Positions 1 to 8,238 of a DNA stretch of 64,000 bases are shown piece after piece. This DNA is from Pedobacter ureilyticus (GTDB lineage Bacteria > Bacteroidota > Bacteroidia > Sphingobacteriales > Sphingobacteriaceae). The translations under genes and the position numbers were made by a program. Within the stretch, counting starts at the first letter, position 1; the number at the start of each line of letters is the position of its first letter. Under the pieces are notes generated by a model, which made no database searches, was not told the origin of the DNA, and saw only the letters and a program-made list of their open reading frames with translations. The stretch covers positions 62,001-126,000 of the forward strand of contig NZ_SSHJ01000011.1 of the NCBI RefSeq assembly GCF_005925345.1, given 5' to 3'.

Positions 1-72
1 AATAACCCAATATAATAATCCATATTCTGCCCTAGTACCAGTTACAATACAAACTTTTCGCTTGTTCTCCAT
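1..72 (-). CDS. legG: UDP-sugar hydrolysing 2-epimerase, NeuC/LegG family (5' end only)
   Basis: The minus strand from 72 encodes an ATG-initiated N-terminus (MENKRKVCIVTGTRAEYGLL, continuing past the window edge), 24 codons of which are present. The VTGTRAEYG motif is the nucleotide-binding start of hydrolysing UDP-HexNAc 2-epimerases (NeuC/LegG/NnaA). In nonulosonic acid synthesis this enzyme releases UDP and inverts C2 to give the free mannose-type sugar that the neighbouring NeuB-family synthase condenses with phosphoenolpyruvate. It starts 4 bases after the synthase stop codon, so it is the next gene of the same operon. The rest lies outside the window, so catalytic residues cannot be checked. 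Confidence 0.85.
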   Translation of the reverse strand, partial: MENKRKVCIVTGTRAEYGLLYWVI

Positions 73-76
73 TATC

Positions 77-1087
77 TTAAAGATTAATTAGGTCATCTTC
101 CTCGAAATCGTATTGTGCTATTGTACCAATCACCTCATCCCATCTCATTGGACTAATACCGCTACCAGGTCTTTTTACTCCAATATTGTCATCAGAAAAC
201 TGTTCGCCTTTATTAATTTTCTTTATAGCAATGATACTTTTTCTAACAATAGCCATATTTTTTGTTTCGGAGGCTGAAGGTTCTTTAATACCACTTCCAG
301 ACATGGCCATATCAATATTTCTAATTGCTAGAGCCATTGCTTTCAGCTCTTCTGGATTCAAAGAAGCAGGATGGTCTGGACCGGGCATTGTTTTATCTAA
401 GGTAAAATGCTTTTCTATAATATTAGCTCCTAATGCTACTGCTGCTATAGGAACTTCTATCCCCAACGTATGATCAGAATAACCAATTTCAACTCCCAAT
501 TTCTTTTTAATTTCTAGCATTGCCTTCAGATTAACATCAATCATTGGTGTAGGATATTCTGTATTACAATGCAGTATGGTAATATTATCTTTCGCTATGC
601 CAGCATCCAGAAACACATTTAAAGCTGAACTGATATCTTCTAGCGTTGCCATGCCTGTAGATAAAATAACTTTTGGGAACAACTCGGCTGCTAAACGTAA
701 GTAAGGTAGATTGGTAATCTCACCAGATGGTATTTTCACTATATCTAATCCAATAGTTGATAAGTATTGCAACGAAGTTAAATCAAAAGCAGTAGAAAAA
801 AAATTTATACCCTTCTCCCTACAATAATGAATTAGTTTTTCATGATCATCTTCAGAAAGCTCCAATTTTTTTAGCATTTCCAGTTGAGATTCATTAGCGT
901 CTTTTGTATTATCAATTTGATAATCTGCCTTTTTTGCTTTAACTGAAACTAACTTATCGGCTTTAAAAGTTTGAAACTTAACATAATCAACACCCGCGTC
1001 TACTGCTACGTCTATGAGTTTAAATGCATTCTCAAGACTTCCATTATGATTTACTCCAGCTTCTGCAATTATAATTGTCTTTTTCAC
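77..1087 (-). CDS. legI: N-acetylneuraminate/legionaminate synthase (NeuB family)
   Basis: The 336-residue protein is a PEP-condensing sugar-acid synthase. It has the NeuB TIM barrel from residue 1 to about 255 (IAEAGVNHNG near the start, IPSGEI, LSTGMA, GYSDHT, EKHFTLD, GPDHPASL) and a C-terminal SAF/antifreeze-like domain from about 275 (VRKSIIA, PGSGISP). NeuB enzymes join a 6-carbon ManNAc-type sugar to PEP to make a nine-carbon sugar acid. The start codon is GTG, overlapping the upstream acetyltransferase stop as GTGA, which suggests translational coupling. The flanking legB-, legC-, legH- and legG-like genes point to a legionaminic-type substrate rather than sialic acid. Pseudaminate synthase (PseI) is the main alternative; sequence alone does not settle it. 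Confidence 0.88.
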   Translation of the reverse strand: MKKTIIIAEAGVNHNGSLENAFKLIDVAVDAGVDYVKFQTFKADKLVSVKAKKADYQIDNTKDANESQLEMLKKLELSEDDHEKLIHYCREKGINFFSTAFDLTSLQYLSTIGLDIVKIPSGEITNLPYLRLAAELFPKVILSTGMATLEDISSALNVFLDAGIAKDNITILHCNTEYPTPMIDVNLKAMLEIKKKLGVEIGYSDHTLGIEVPIAAVALGANIIEKHFTLDKTMPGPDHPASLNPEELKAMALAIRNIDMAMSGSGIKEPSASETKNMAIVRKSIIAIKKINKGEQFSDDNIGVKRPGSGISPMRWDEVIGTIAQYDFEEDDLINL

Positions 1088-1722
1088 TTGTTTATGCTTT
1101 TTGCAGGGTTGCCTGCTTGTATGTCTTTGGCAGTGACGTTTTTAATTACTACCGATCCTGCTCCTATTACAGCTTTATCTCCTATAACAATTTGATTAGC
1201 AACAGTAGCATTACTTCCAACAAATACTCCATTCCCAATTCTACAATTCCCGTTTAAGATCGCCCCAGTAGAAATATGTGTATGATCACCAACAATTGTA
1301 TCATGTTCAATGTCACAACAGTTATTTAAAATGCAATTTTTACCAATTATGGCTCCAGCATTTACAGTTACGTGATGCATTACAATAGTGCCAGCTCCTA
1401 CATTACTATGTACTGAAACATGAGCCGAAGGAGCTACTACCGTAGCTATAACTGCTTTATTTTCATTCAATATATGAAATAACTTTTCTTTCAAAGCCAC
1501 TGATTTTATCTGTCCTACGGTAATCAAGAAGCTATACCCTTGTTCAACATATTTTGCAATGTCTTGGTCTGTCCCTATAATTTGATAGTTAAGAACACTT
1601 GTTCCTACCAGCTCTGCTAAATCTAATATGCCAATTATGTCAAATTGCCCAGTTTGTTCAATCACGTCGATGCAGACTTTGCAATGTCCACCGCCACCAA
1701 TTAAAATGAGCCTAGCTTTCAT
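1084..1722 (-). CDS. legH: Sugar O/N-acetyltransferase, NeuD/PglD/LegH type
   Basis: The protein has 212 residues from the ATG at 1722; a TTG three codons' width upstream gives one extra residue but is less likely. It shows the NeuD/PglD layout: a short N-terminal nucleotide-fold lobe (LILIGGGGHCKVCID) followed by a left-handed beta-helix of hexapeptide repeats from about residue 90 to the end, finishing with GNPAK. Family members acetylate the 4-amino group of UDP-4-amino-4,6-dideoxy sugars, or O-acetylate sialic acid. Lying between an aminotransferase and a NeuB synthase, it most likely makes the N-acetyl group of a legionaminic-type precursor. It begins 3 bases after the legC stop. Confidence 0.8.
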   Translation of the reverse strand: MKARLILIGGGGHCKVCIDVIEQTGQFDIIGILDLAELVGTSVLNYQIIGTDQDIAKYVEQGYSFLITVGQIKSVALKEKLFHILNENKAVIATVVAPSAHVSVHSNVGAGTIVMHHVTVNAGAIIGKNCILNNCCDIEHDTIVGDHTHISTGAILNGNCRIGNGVFVGSNATVANQIVIGDKAVIGAGSVVIKNVTAKDIQAGNPAKSINK

Positions 1723-1725
1723 CAA

Positions 1726-2874
1726 TTATTTTACCCTATAACCGCTCGGAATATTGACTAACCGATCCGCAATGCAAGTACTATTAGTTAGGTCGTCCGT
1801 TTGACAGTTTTTAAACATTGGTAAACGGTTCATTAACTCCCACACTGGTCTTGTCATTACGCCTCTATCATTGGTAAATTGCAGAAACTCATTTCTTTGC
1901 TTTACATCATCTAAAAGAATAGCATTTAACCAATAGTTAGCCTTACAATCAATTGGCTCCTCAATAAAATTTATGGGAACTTCCTTAAAAAAATCTTTGT
2001 ATTTGGCAGCTAATTCTCTTTTATTCTCCACAAACATTGGCAATTGCTCTAATTGAGCACAGGCCAATGCAGCGTTCAAATTTGGCATACGGTAGTTATA
2101 ACCAATTTGATCATGCACAAACTCCCATTTATGTGGCACTTTAGCTTGGGTAGTTAAGTGTTTAGCTTTTTTTGCTAGAACTTCGTCATCAGTAACTAAT
2201 GCACCGCCACCGCCGCAGGTTACAGTTTTATTTCCATTGAAACTAAAAATGCCTACCTTTCCAAAAACACCGGTATGTTTGCCTTTATAATAGCTACCTA
2301 ACGACTCAGCAGCATCTTCAACTAATGCAATATCCCATTTACGACAAATAGCAGCAATTTCATCTATTCTACAAGGTAGCCCAAAAGTATGCATAGGCAC
2401 ACAAGCAGCTATCCGCTTGCCAGTACCTTTATTATAACATCCATCTGTTCGCAATTCTGCATTGGCTTCTAAAAATTTTGTTAACGCTATTGGCGACATA
2501 CCCAATGTTTCTTTATCAACATCAATAAATACGGGCTTTGCACCAATGTATGAAATAGCGTTCGCTGTTGCGATGAATGTTAAGGCTTGTGACAGCACTT
2601 CATCATCTCTTTCTACATCAGCTAACAACAAGCCTAAATGCAACGCATTAGTTCCATTTACGATGGCTATGGTATATTTTGAGCCAGTAATCTCAGCCAT
2701 CATTTCCTCGAAACGATTTACATATGCTCCAACCGAGGAAACGAAAGTAGAATCGATAGCATCTAAAACATATTTGCGCTCATTGCCTATAAATATAGGC
2801 TCATGTAAAGAAATAAAGCCCTTATTAGGATATTGCTCTTTTACAAAATCAACTACTTTTTGAAATTCTTCCAT
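1726..2874 (-). CDS. legC: PLP-dependent sugar aminotransferase, LegC family
   Basis: This 382-residue DegT/DnrJ/EryC1-family aminotransferase carries GTNALHL (phosphate binding), VEDAAESLGS near residues 185-194 (cofactor ring contacts) and SFNGNKT with the predicted PLP lysine at K216, followed by a glycine run typical of LegC. The expected reaction is amino transfer from glutamate to the 4-keto-6-deoxy sugar made by the adjacent dehydratase. It starts 3 bases after legB and is followed immediately by the acetyltransferase gene, so the three steps are encoded in biochemical order. A PglE/PseC-type enzyme is the alternative; the FNGNK motif and length favour LegC. Confidence 0.85.
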   Translation of the reverse strand: MEEFQKVVDFVKEQYPNKGFISLHEPIFIGNERKYVLDAIDSTFVSSVGAYVNRFEEMMAEITGSKYTIAIVNGTNALHLGLLLADVERDDEVLSQALTFIATANAISYIGAKPVFIDVDKETLGMSPIALTKFLEANAELRTDGCYNKGTGKRIAACVPMHTFGLPCRIDEIAAICRKWDIALVEDAAESLGSYYKGKHTGVFGKVGIFSFNGNKTVTCGGGGALVTDDEVLAKKAKHLTTQAKVPHKWEFVHDQIGYNYRMPNLNAALACAQLEQLPMFVENKRELAAKYKDFFKEVPINFIEEPIDCKANYWLNAILLDDVKQRNEFLQFTNDRGVMTRPVWELMNRLPMFKNCQTDDLTNSTCIADRLVNIPSGYRVK

Positions 2875-2877
2875 TTT

Positions 2878-4059
2878 TTACATTTTTGCATCTAAGTATT
2901 TCCCAGTTTCTTTGTGACCAAAATCTGGTATCATTTGATGGAATAAATCAACTAGTTGTTCTTTGGACCACTTCTTTTCAGTCTTATATTTCGATATAAT
3001 AGCTGTAAAATTATTAAGCTTATCATTTTCAAAATAAAGTTCATTTTTAATGATGCCTAAGTTCTCGAATTTCTCCATATCTAGAATTTCGCTTGAAGTA
3101 AAAAACTCTTCAAAATCCTTTTCGCCGGTAGTATCACTATTTGTGAAATAACAAGGCCATTTTTTTTCTTGAGGTAAAGCTTTAATAAGTTCTCTTGCCT
3201 CTTCTTCACTCTCGCAAAAATACGGCTCATAACCCAATTCATTCAAATATTTAACAGCAATATCTGCAAAAGTGATTAAATGTAGGTCTTCATTTAACTT
3301 AGGAAAGAAGATGTCTCTATTATCTCCAAAGATGCAAGACATTAAACACAACTCTCCTGATTCTTTTGGGATCACAAAATATCTCTTAATATCATTTGGT
3401 GCAACTATAGGTTGTTTCTTCTGAATTCTTTGGTTAAAACCATGTAACAGAGATCCGTCAGAGAAAGCTACATTTGCAAAACGAGCAGTTGAAATACTTA
3501 TTTCCTTGCTCTTGCGCATCAAAAACATTTCCATGATACGCTTGGATGCCCCCATCATATTTACTGGGTTTGCTGCCTTATCGGTTGAAACACAGAAATA
3601 TTTTTTTACTCCTTTTGCTATAGATTGGTTGATGGTTTTCTCTGTATTAAAAATATTGACATCAATCATGCGCATCAACGTAAAGGGGTCTTTCTCACTA
3701 CGCACATGTTTTAATGCAGATAAGTTAAGCACAAAGTCAAAATTACCATCTGCTTCAATAAACGCATCATATTCCACTGATCCAATATCTAATGCAAAAG
3801 TTTGAAAATCTCCATCTATATAACCAAATGAGCTTCTGATATCCCGTACCAGCTCAACCAAATTATTTTCACTAATATCAACTACATGCAATTTTTGCGG
3901 GTTTCTTTTAAAGATCTCTTTCACAGTCGCCTGCCCTATAGATCCAGCACCACCTAAAACCAAAAACCTCGATTCATTAACGATAGAAGAAAGGAATACT
4001 TCGCTCTTTAATATATCTTCCGTAAACAACTCCGACGATCGACCTATAAGACTCAACAT
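2878..4059 (-). CDS. legB: UDP-N-acetylglucosamine 4,6-dehydratase, soluble CapD-type (LegB role)
   Basis: This 393-residue extended SDR has a Rossmann motif GGAGSIG at 36-42, SALKHV near 114-119 and STDKAANP at 158-165. The catalytic region reads S158, M169, K173: methionine stands where PseB/FlaA1 have the tyrosine of YxxxK. The same Ser-Met-Lys arrangement is described for WbpM and PglF, which make the 4-keto-6-deoxy sugar without C5 inversion, whereas PseB inverts C5 toward pseudaminic acid. That points to the legionaminic/bacillosamine branch. Unlike WbpM it has no N-terminal membrane helices. A C-terminal tail of about 90 residues has no motif I recognise. It is the first gene of the nonulosonic set and lies 3 bases after wzz. 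Confidence 0.82.
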   Translation of the reverse strand: MLSLIGRSSELFTEDILKSEVFLSSIVNESRFLVLGGAGSIGQATVKEIFKRNPQKLHVVDISENNLVELVRDIRSSFGYIDGDFQTFALDIGSVEYDAFIEADGNFDFVLNLSALKHVRSEKDPFTLMRMIDVNIFNTEKTINQSIAKGVKKYFCVSTDKAANPVNMMGASKRIMEMFLMRKSKEISISTARFANVAFSDGSLLHGFNQRIQKKQPIVAPNDIKRYFVIPKESGELCLMSCIFGDNRDIFFPKLNEDLHLITFADIAVKYLNELGYEPYFCESEEEARELIKALPQEKKWPCYFTNSDTTGEKDFEEFFTSSEILDMEKFENLGIIKNELYFENDKLNNFTAIISKYKTEKKWSKEQLVDLFHQMIPDFGHKETGKYLDAKM

Positions 4060-4062
4060 ATA

Positions 4063-5160
4063 TTAGCTATTAATAATAAGATTGTATAACCGTTTGACTA
4101 TAAGCATAAAAACTCCCAAAAACCCAAAAATCAACCCACCCAGCACAATACCTTTAGCTTTCCCAAATCTTTCTTTTTGCAAAGGATAAATTGGCCCGTC
4201 TACTATTTGCAATAAAGGAGCCTCTTTCATCAAAGCCATTTTAGACATTTCTAAGTTCTGTATCAAAGAGCTTAAAATTGCTTTATTTGTTTCGGCCGAG
4301 GCTTGTGCTCTTTGAATTGGGGCTACGCGTTGCACCTGTCTAGTTGGATTCATGTTTGGTGTGGCATCAGAAACTGCCGCTGCACTAAAAATTGCGCCAT
4401 TCATTACCGCTCGAACAGAATCTGTCTTACGCTGTAAAATCGCGACATTACCTAGAGATTTCTTGGTTTTCGTTTGTACGTAAAAGTCATTCACATTTTG
4501 AACGATTTCCTCATTAAAACGCTTAGCAAACAACTCATTGTTAGACTTTACATCTACTCGGATTTTGCTTAACTTCTTGTCTGGTTTAGCCACCGAAAGA
4601 TAAGATTTGCTGATACTCTCCACGATACTACCAACCACACTGTCACGCAAGCGATCTCGTTTGGCCAGTTCAAAATCGCCGACTTTGAATTGTAGCTCTT
4701 TTAATTCTTCTTTTTCAGCCCAGGCTTTTCTTAACTCATTAATTTCAATATATTTTTCAATAAGCGGCTGGTTTGTCACGGTATCTACTGGGCTAAACAA
4801 TGCTTTTTCGATCATCTTTCTAGATTTATAGAAATCCAAAATGTTATCTCCTTGAAACATGTCGCCACCTCCACCTCCTAAATCAATTCCCATCATGGAG
4901 GCCACACCTGCATAAGCACCTAAGCCCCCACCTTTTTCTCCACTCTCCAGCACAAAAGTGGTGGTAGCGGTATAAATTGGTTTCTTAATGAAAGAATAAC
5001 CTAAACCCAATAAAGCGCCTGCCACACTAGCAGCAATAATAATCCACTTCTTGCTCCATAGGTATTGCCACCATTCTCTTATTTTTAAGATGAGTTCCTT
5101 TAAAGAAATCTCATCCTCTTGTACTTGTACATTTTTATTTTTTTCTAAATCGTTTGTCAT
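4063..5160 (-). CDS. Wzz-type polysaccharide chain-length determinant protein
   Basis: The 365-residue inner-membrane protein has the classic Wzz topology: a short cytoplasmic N-terminus, a first transmembrane segment near residues 39-58, a long periplasmic stretch with helical charged sequence, and a second transmembrane segment near 338-356 preceded by a proline-containing region (DGPIYPLQKERFGKAKG). A glycine-rich loop (GLGAYAGVASMMG...GGGGG) follows the first helix. There is no C-terminal tyrosine kinase domain, so it resembles Wzz of the Wzy pathway more than a Wzc kinase. It sits between wbpB and legB. With the upstream Wza-like exporter it implies a polymerised surface polysaccharide. 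Confidence 0.82.
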   Translation of the reverse strand: MTNDLEKNKNVQVQEDEISLKELILKIREWWQYLWSKKWIIIAASVAGALLGLGYSFIKKPIYTATTTFVLESGEKGGGLGAYAGVASMMGIDLGGGGGDMFQGDNILDFYKSRKMIEKALFSPVDTVTNQPLIEKYIEINELRKAWAEKEELKELQFKVGDFELAKRDRLRDSVVGSIVESISKSYLSVAKPDKKLSKIRVDVKSNNELFAKRFNEEIVQNVNDFYVQTKTKKSLGNVAILQRKTDSVRAVMNGAIFSAAAVSDATPNMNPTRQVQRVAPIQRAQASAETNKAILSSLIQNLEMSKMALMKEAPLLQIVDGPIYPLQKERFGKAKGIVLGGLIFGFLGVFMLIVKRLYNLIINS

Positions 5161-5173
5161 TATTCGATCAATG

Positions 5174-6238
5174 CTAAACTAAATATTTTTTCTCTTGTGG
5201 TGTTGTTTTTCCTATTTTACGCTGCTGATAAATGTTTGAAATGATTTCGACTACTTCTATACCTTCCTGTAAAGATACATCAGGTTTTTCTAAACCATTT
5301 AAGGTATTTACTACATTTTCTATGACCTGTTGATGGTTAGATGCCGAGCCTTTGTAAGCGCCATAATGATTTACCAATTGGTGCTCATCCAAAACTGGCT
5401 TATCAGTACCATCAATTTGGCAATATTCTAACACATTCATGTACTGCCCACCGATTTTTACTGTACCTTTTTCTGCAATTACGGTAATGCTACTTTCAAA
5501 ATTACTTTGAAATACTGAAGTAGAATAAGAGATCATTCCAGCTGCACCATTTGCCAATTCAAATTTGATTAAACCACTATCTTCAAACGCTGTAGTTTCT
5601 TGGTGGTTGAAATTATAAAAGTCGGCGTTGATATTTGTGATTTTGCCAAAGGTCCAGTTCAACACATCAATAAAATGCGAAAACTGCGTAAACAAAGGAC
5701 CGCCATCAAGCGCTAATGTGCCATGCCAACTGCCTTTGGTGTAATAATGCTCGTCTCTATTCCAAAAGCAGTTCATTTGCACCATATAGATTTTGCCTAA
5801 GGCACCGCTATCTGTCATTTGTTTTAGCCACTTTACCGTAGCAGAATATCTATTCTGCACTACTGGGAAAGCGTACCTGCTATTTTTATCCGCTGCCACT
5901 AAAATGTCGTAGGCTTCCTCAACTTGTAAGGCTATCGGTTTTTCGATAACTACGTGATGTCCTTCGTCAATACATTTAACTGCTTGCTCGGCGTGCAATC
6001 CGTTTGGCGTACAGATATTAATCACATCAGCATTCATATCAGACGCTAAAAAAGCATCTATATTGAAAAAATGTGGCACATGGTAATCCGAAAGCTGTAG
6101 TTCTTCCGGCTCTCGCAAATCTATAGTTGCTACCAACTCCGCATTTGGATGTTGTGCAATTAACTCGGCATGTCTTTTACCGATATGCCCGCAACCTAAA
6201 ATAGCAAACTTAATTTTCTTCAAAGTCAACTTAAACAA
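5174..6238 (-). CDS. wbpB: Gfo/Idh/MocA oxidoreductase, WbpB-like UDP-sugar 3-dehydrogenase
   Basis: Up to 354 residues. The Rossmann motif ILGCGHIGKRHAE lies near residues 13-24 and the family signature EKPIAL at 99-104. With wbpA, wbpE and wbpD upstream, the expected role is NAD-dependent oxidation of the C3 hydroxyl of UDP-GlcNAcA to the 3-keto sugar that WbpE aminates. The start is unusual: no ATG precedes the conserved fold, and in-frame TTG codons at 6238, 6229 and 6223 are the only close choices. The one at 6223 gives MKKIKFAILG, which looks most like family N-termini. The stop precedes wzz by 13 bases. Function is inferred from context; other Gfo/Idh substrates are possible. Confidence 0.78.
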   Translation of the reverse strand: MFKLTLKKIKFAILGCGHIGKRHAELIAQHPNAELVATIDLREPEELQLSDYHVPHFFNIDAFLASDMNADVINICTPNGLHAEQAVKCIDEGHHVVIEKPIALQVEEAYDILVAADKNSRYAFPVVQNRYSATVKWLKQMTDSGALGKIYMVQMNCFWNRDEHYYTKGSWHGTLALDGGPLFTQFSHFIDVLNWTFGKITNINADFYNFNHQETTAFEDSGLIKFELANGAAGMISYSTSVFQSNFESSITVIAEKGTVKIGGQYMNVLEYCQIDGTDKPVLDEHQLVNHYGAYKGSASNHQQVIENVVNTLNGLEKPDVSLQEGIEVVEIISNIYQQRKIGKTTPQEKKYLV

Positions 6239-6542
6239 ATTAACGTGAGTATGGAACCTTACAACCTAGTGCAAATTCCTTCTCATCAACCCATCTCAAA
6301 GTCTTTCCTGCCCTCATGCCGGGCATTGGCACTCCATTTTTTCGTTTTTATATATTTTTTTCGGCGGTACTCAAGAGAGCTTCGCTGTTTGAACGACCAA
6401 AATGGAGAAAAAGTCGTCGGCTGCTTATTTTTCTTTAAAGGCAATGCTTTGGCTAATCGCTGTTAGCCGAAAAATAAGAGGCCGATTTTGAGTATATTTA
6501 AAGGCTCTGCTAAGGCATGACATATCTCCAAATACTTAAAAA
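6239..6542. other. 304-base gene-free gap inside the wbp gene set
   Basis: This gap separates wbpD from wbpB although the flanking genes are tightly packed. It contains the nested inverted repeat at 6418-6484 and a T-rich stretch near 6339-6361, but no open frame with recognisable protein sequence on either strand. It could hold an attenuator, a terminator with a downstream promoter, or the remnant of an inserted palindromic element. No good TAnnTTTG box for wbpB was found. Confidence 0.5.
6418..6484. repeat. Nested inverted repeat between wbpD and wbpB
   Basis: The outer arms at 6418-6433 and 6469-6484 pair at 14 of 16 positions (CGGCTGCTTATTTTTC against GAAAAATAAGAGGCCG). A perfect inner stem GGCTAA (6451-6456) / TTAGCC (6463-6468) closes a 6-base loop. 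A transcript of either strand could form a branched hairpin. It is not followed by a simple U-tract, so it is not a textbook terminator. Confidence 0.7.
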
Positions 6543-7118
6543 CTACTTTATTTTAGTGATTTGGTTATCTATCAATTGATATTTCTCTCCGCTTTCTGGA
6601 CATTGAGTAATGTTACTCACGTTAAAGTTTAAGGTATGTCCGTACTCGCTTACCCAGCCCACATGCACCCCCGGATTGCCCATTACTAAAGAGTAAGGTT
6701 TAACATCTTTAGTGACCACGGTGCCTGCGGCAATAAATGCGTAGCTGCCAACGGTATGGCCACAAATAATAGTTGCATTGGCGCCAATGGTAGCTCCTTT
6801 TCTAATCAGTGTTTTTTTAAACTCTTGTTTACGATTGATAAAACTTCTAGGATTTTTCACGTTAGTGAATACCACCGAAGGACCAACAAAAACATTGTCT
6901 TCTAGTACTACACCCGTATAAACGGATACATTATTTTGGATCTTAACGCCATTACCAATCTCAACCTCATCAGCTATCATCACATTTTGCCCCAAACTAC
7001 AATCATTGCCTATTTTTGCATGAGGCATGATATGGCAAAAATGCCAAATTTTAGTCCCAGCACCTATCTTTGCCCCTTCATCTACCACTGCTGTTTCATG
7101 TACAAAATAATTAGGCAT
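6543..7118 (-). CDS. wbpD: UDP-sugar 3-N-acetyltransferase, WbpD-like
   Basis: The protein has 191 residues from the ATG at 7118 (MPNYFVHETAVVDEGAKIG); an upstream ATG at 7154 would add 12 residues encoded inside the end of wbpE and is less likely. It is a left-handed beta-helix acetyltransferase with hexapeptide repeats over most of its length (IGAGTKIWHFCHIMPHAKIG, VQIQNNVSVYTGV-like coils, GANATIICG) and the terminal VMGNPG. WbpD acetylates the 3-amino group of UDP-GlcNAc3NA to give UDP-2,3-diacetamido-2,3-dideoxy-glucuronate. The start overlaps the wbpE stop by 8 bases, consistent with coupling. Confidence 0.85.
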   Translation of the reverse strand: MPNYFVHETAVVDEGAKIGAGTKIWHFCHIMPHAKIGNDCSLGQNVMIADEVEIGNGVKIQNNVSVYTGVVLEDNVFVGPSVVFTNVKNPRSFINRKQEFKKTLIRKGATIGANATIICGHTVGSYAFIAAGTVVTKDVKPYSLVMGNPGVHVGWVSEYGHTLNFNVSNITQCPESGEKYQLIDNQITKIK

Positions 7119-8238
7119 TTGCGCAAAAAGCATTGATGTGAGTAATGATATCATCTTGTTGTGCTATCGATAGATGAGCGATAGGCAAGGCTAATACCTT
7201 ACCGCAAAGATCTTCGGCAACAGGAAAATCGCCGACTTTATAGCCTAATGAAGAAAAAGCTTGCTGCAAATGATTAGGTTGCGAATAATAAATCATTGTG
7301 GCAATATCATGATCTGCCAAATATGCTTTGAGTTGGTCTCGCTGCTCGGAATTTTTTAAAAGGATACAATATTGGTTGAAACTATGTTTTGTATATTCCC
7401 TCTTTACGGGAATGTCAATATTAAGCGATTTTAACCCTTCGTTATAATGCTGCGCCAAAGCTATTTTCCTATCGATATTTACTTCAAGCTGTGTAAGCTG
7501 ATGACATAAAATCGCCGCTTGCAAAGTGTCTAACCGTGAATTAACACCAACATACTGGTGGTCGTATTTTTTTTGTTGGCCGTGGTTGGCCAACATTTTT
7601 ATCTTGTTTGCCAAAGATTGATCTCTTGTAAAAACGGCACCGCCATCGCCAAAACAAGCTAGGTTTTTAGTTGGGAAGAAAGAGGTACAGCCTATGGTTC
7701 CAAAAGTGCCAAGCTTCTCTCCGTTATACTCACTGCCTAAAGCCTGTGCCACATCTTCGATTACAAATATTTGATGTTTATTGGCCAACGCCATAATCGG
7801 ATCCATATCTGCTGCAGCACCAAACAGATGAACCACAATCACCGCTTTGGTTCGAGTTGTTATCTTTTCTTCAATGTTTTTTGCCGTAATATTAAAATCT
7901 TCTGGAGATACATCTGCAAACACAGGGGTCAATCCTAAAAAAGATACGGCTTCCGCTGCCGCGATGAAATTAAAAGTAGGCACAATCACTTCATCACCAT
8001 GATTTAAGCCTAGCGCCATCAATGCTAAACAAAGCGCATCTGTGCCATTTCCACAGGGGATGACCTGGTTAATATTGAGATAATCCGCCAGTTGATTAGC
8101 AAATTGTCCAACTTCTGGTCCGTTAATATAAGCGCCATCACTTAACACTTTTTGGATAACCCCATCAAGCTCTGCTTTATTAGCACTATATAGTTGCGTC
8201 GCATCAAAAAATGGAACTTTCACCTTAAAGTCGAGCAT
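7111..8238 (-). CDS. wbpE: PLP-dependent UDP-3-keto-GlcNAcA aminotransferase, WbpE-like
   Basis: The protein has about 375 residues from the ATG at 8238. Motifs are CGNGTDALCLAL (phosphate binding), VIEDVAQALGS near 160-170, and SFFPTKNLACFGDGG with the predicted PLP lysine near K192. The FFPTKNLG-like signature is typical of WbpE/WlbC enzymes, which transaminate the 3-keto group of UDP-uronic acids using glutamate. The start overlaps wbpA by 14 bases; a GTG at 8223, directly after the wbpA stop, is an alternative that would begin at KVPFFDATQ. Order and overlap with wbpA and wbpD place it in one transcription unit. Confidence 0.86.
   Translation of the reverse strand: MLDFKVKVPFFDATQLYSANKAELDGVIQKVLSDGAYINGPEVGQFANQLADYLNINQVIPCGNGTDALCLALMALGLNHGDEVIVPTFNFIAAAEAVSFLGLTPVFADVSPEDFNITAKNIEEKITTRTKAVIVVHLFGAAADMDPIMALANKHQIFVIEDVAQALGSEYNGEKLGTFGTIGCTSFFPTKNLACFGDGGAVFTRDQSLANKIKMLANHGQQKKYDHQYVGVNSRLDTLQAAILCHQLTQLEVNIDRKIALAQHYNEGLKSLNIDIPVKREYTKHSFNQYCILLKNSEQRDQLKAYLADHDIATMIYYSQPNHLQQAFSSLGYKVGDFPVAEDLCGKVLALPIAHLSIAQQDDIITHINAFCANA

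Noticed and set aside
6245..6466. 73-codon plus-strand frame in the wbp gap
   Set aside because: It runs through the inverted repeat, has no protein-like composition or domain, and opposes all neighbouring genes.
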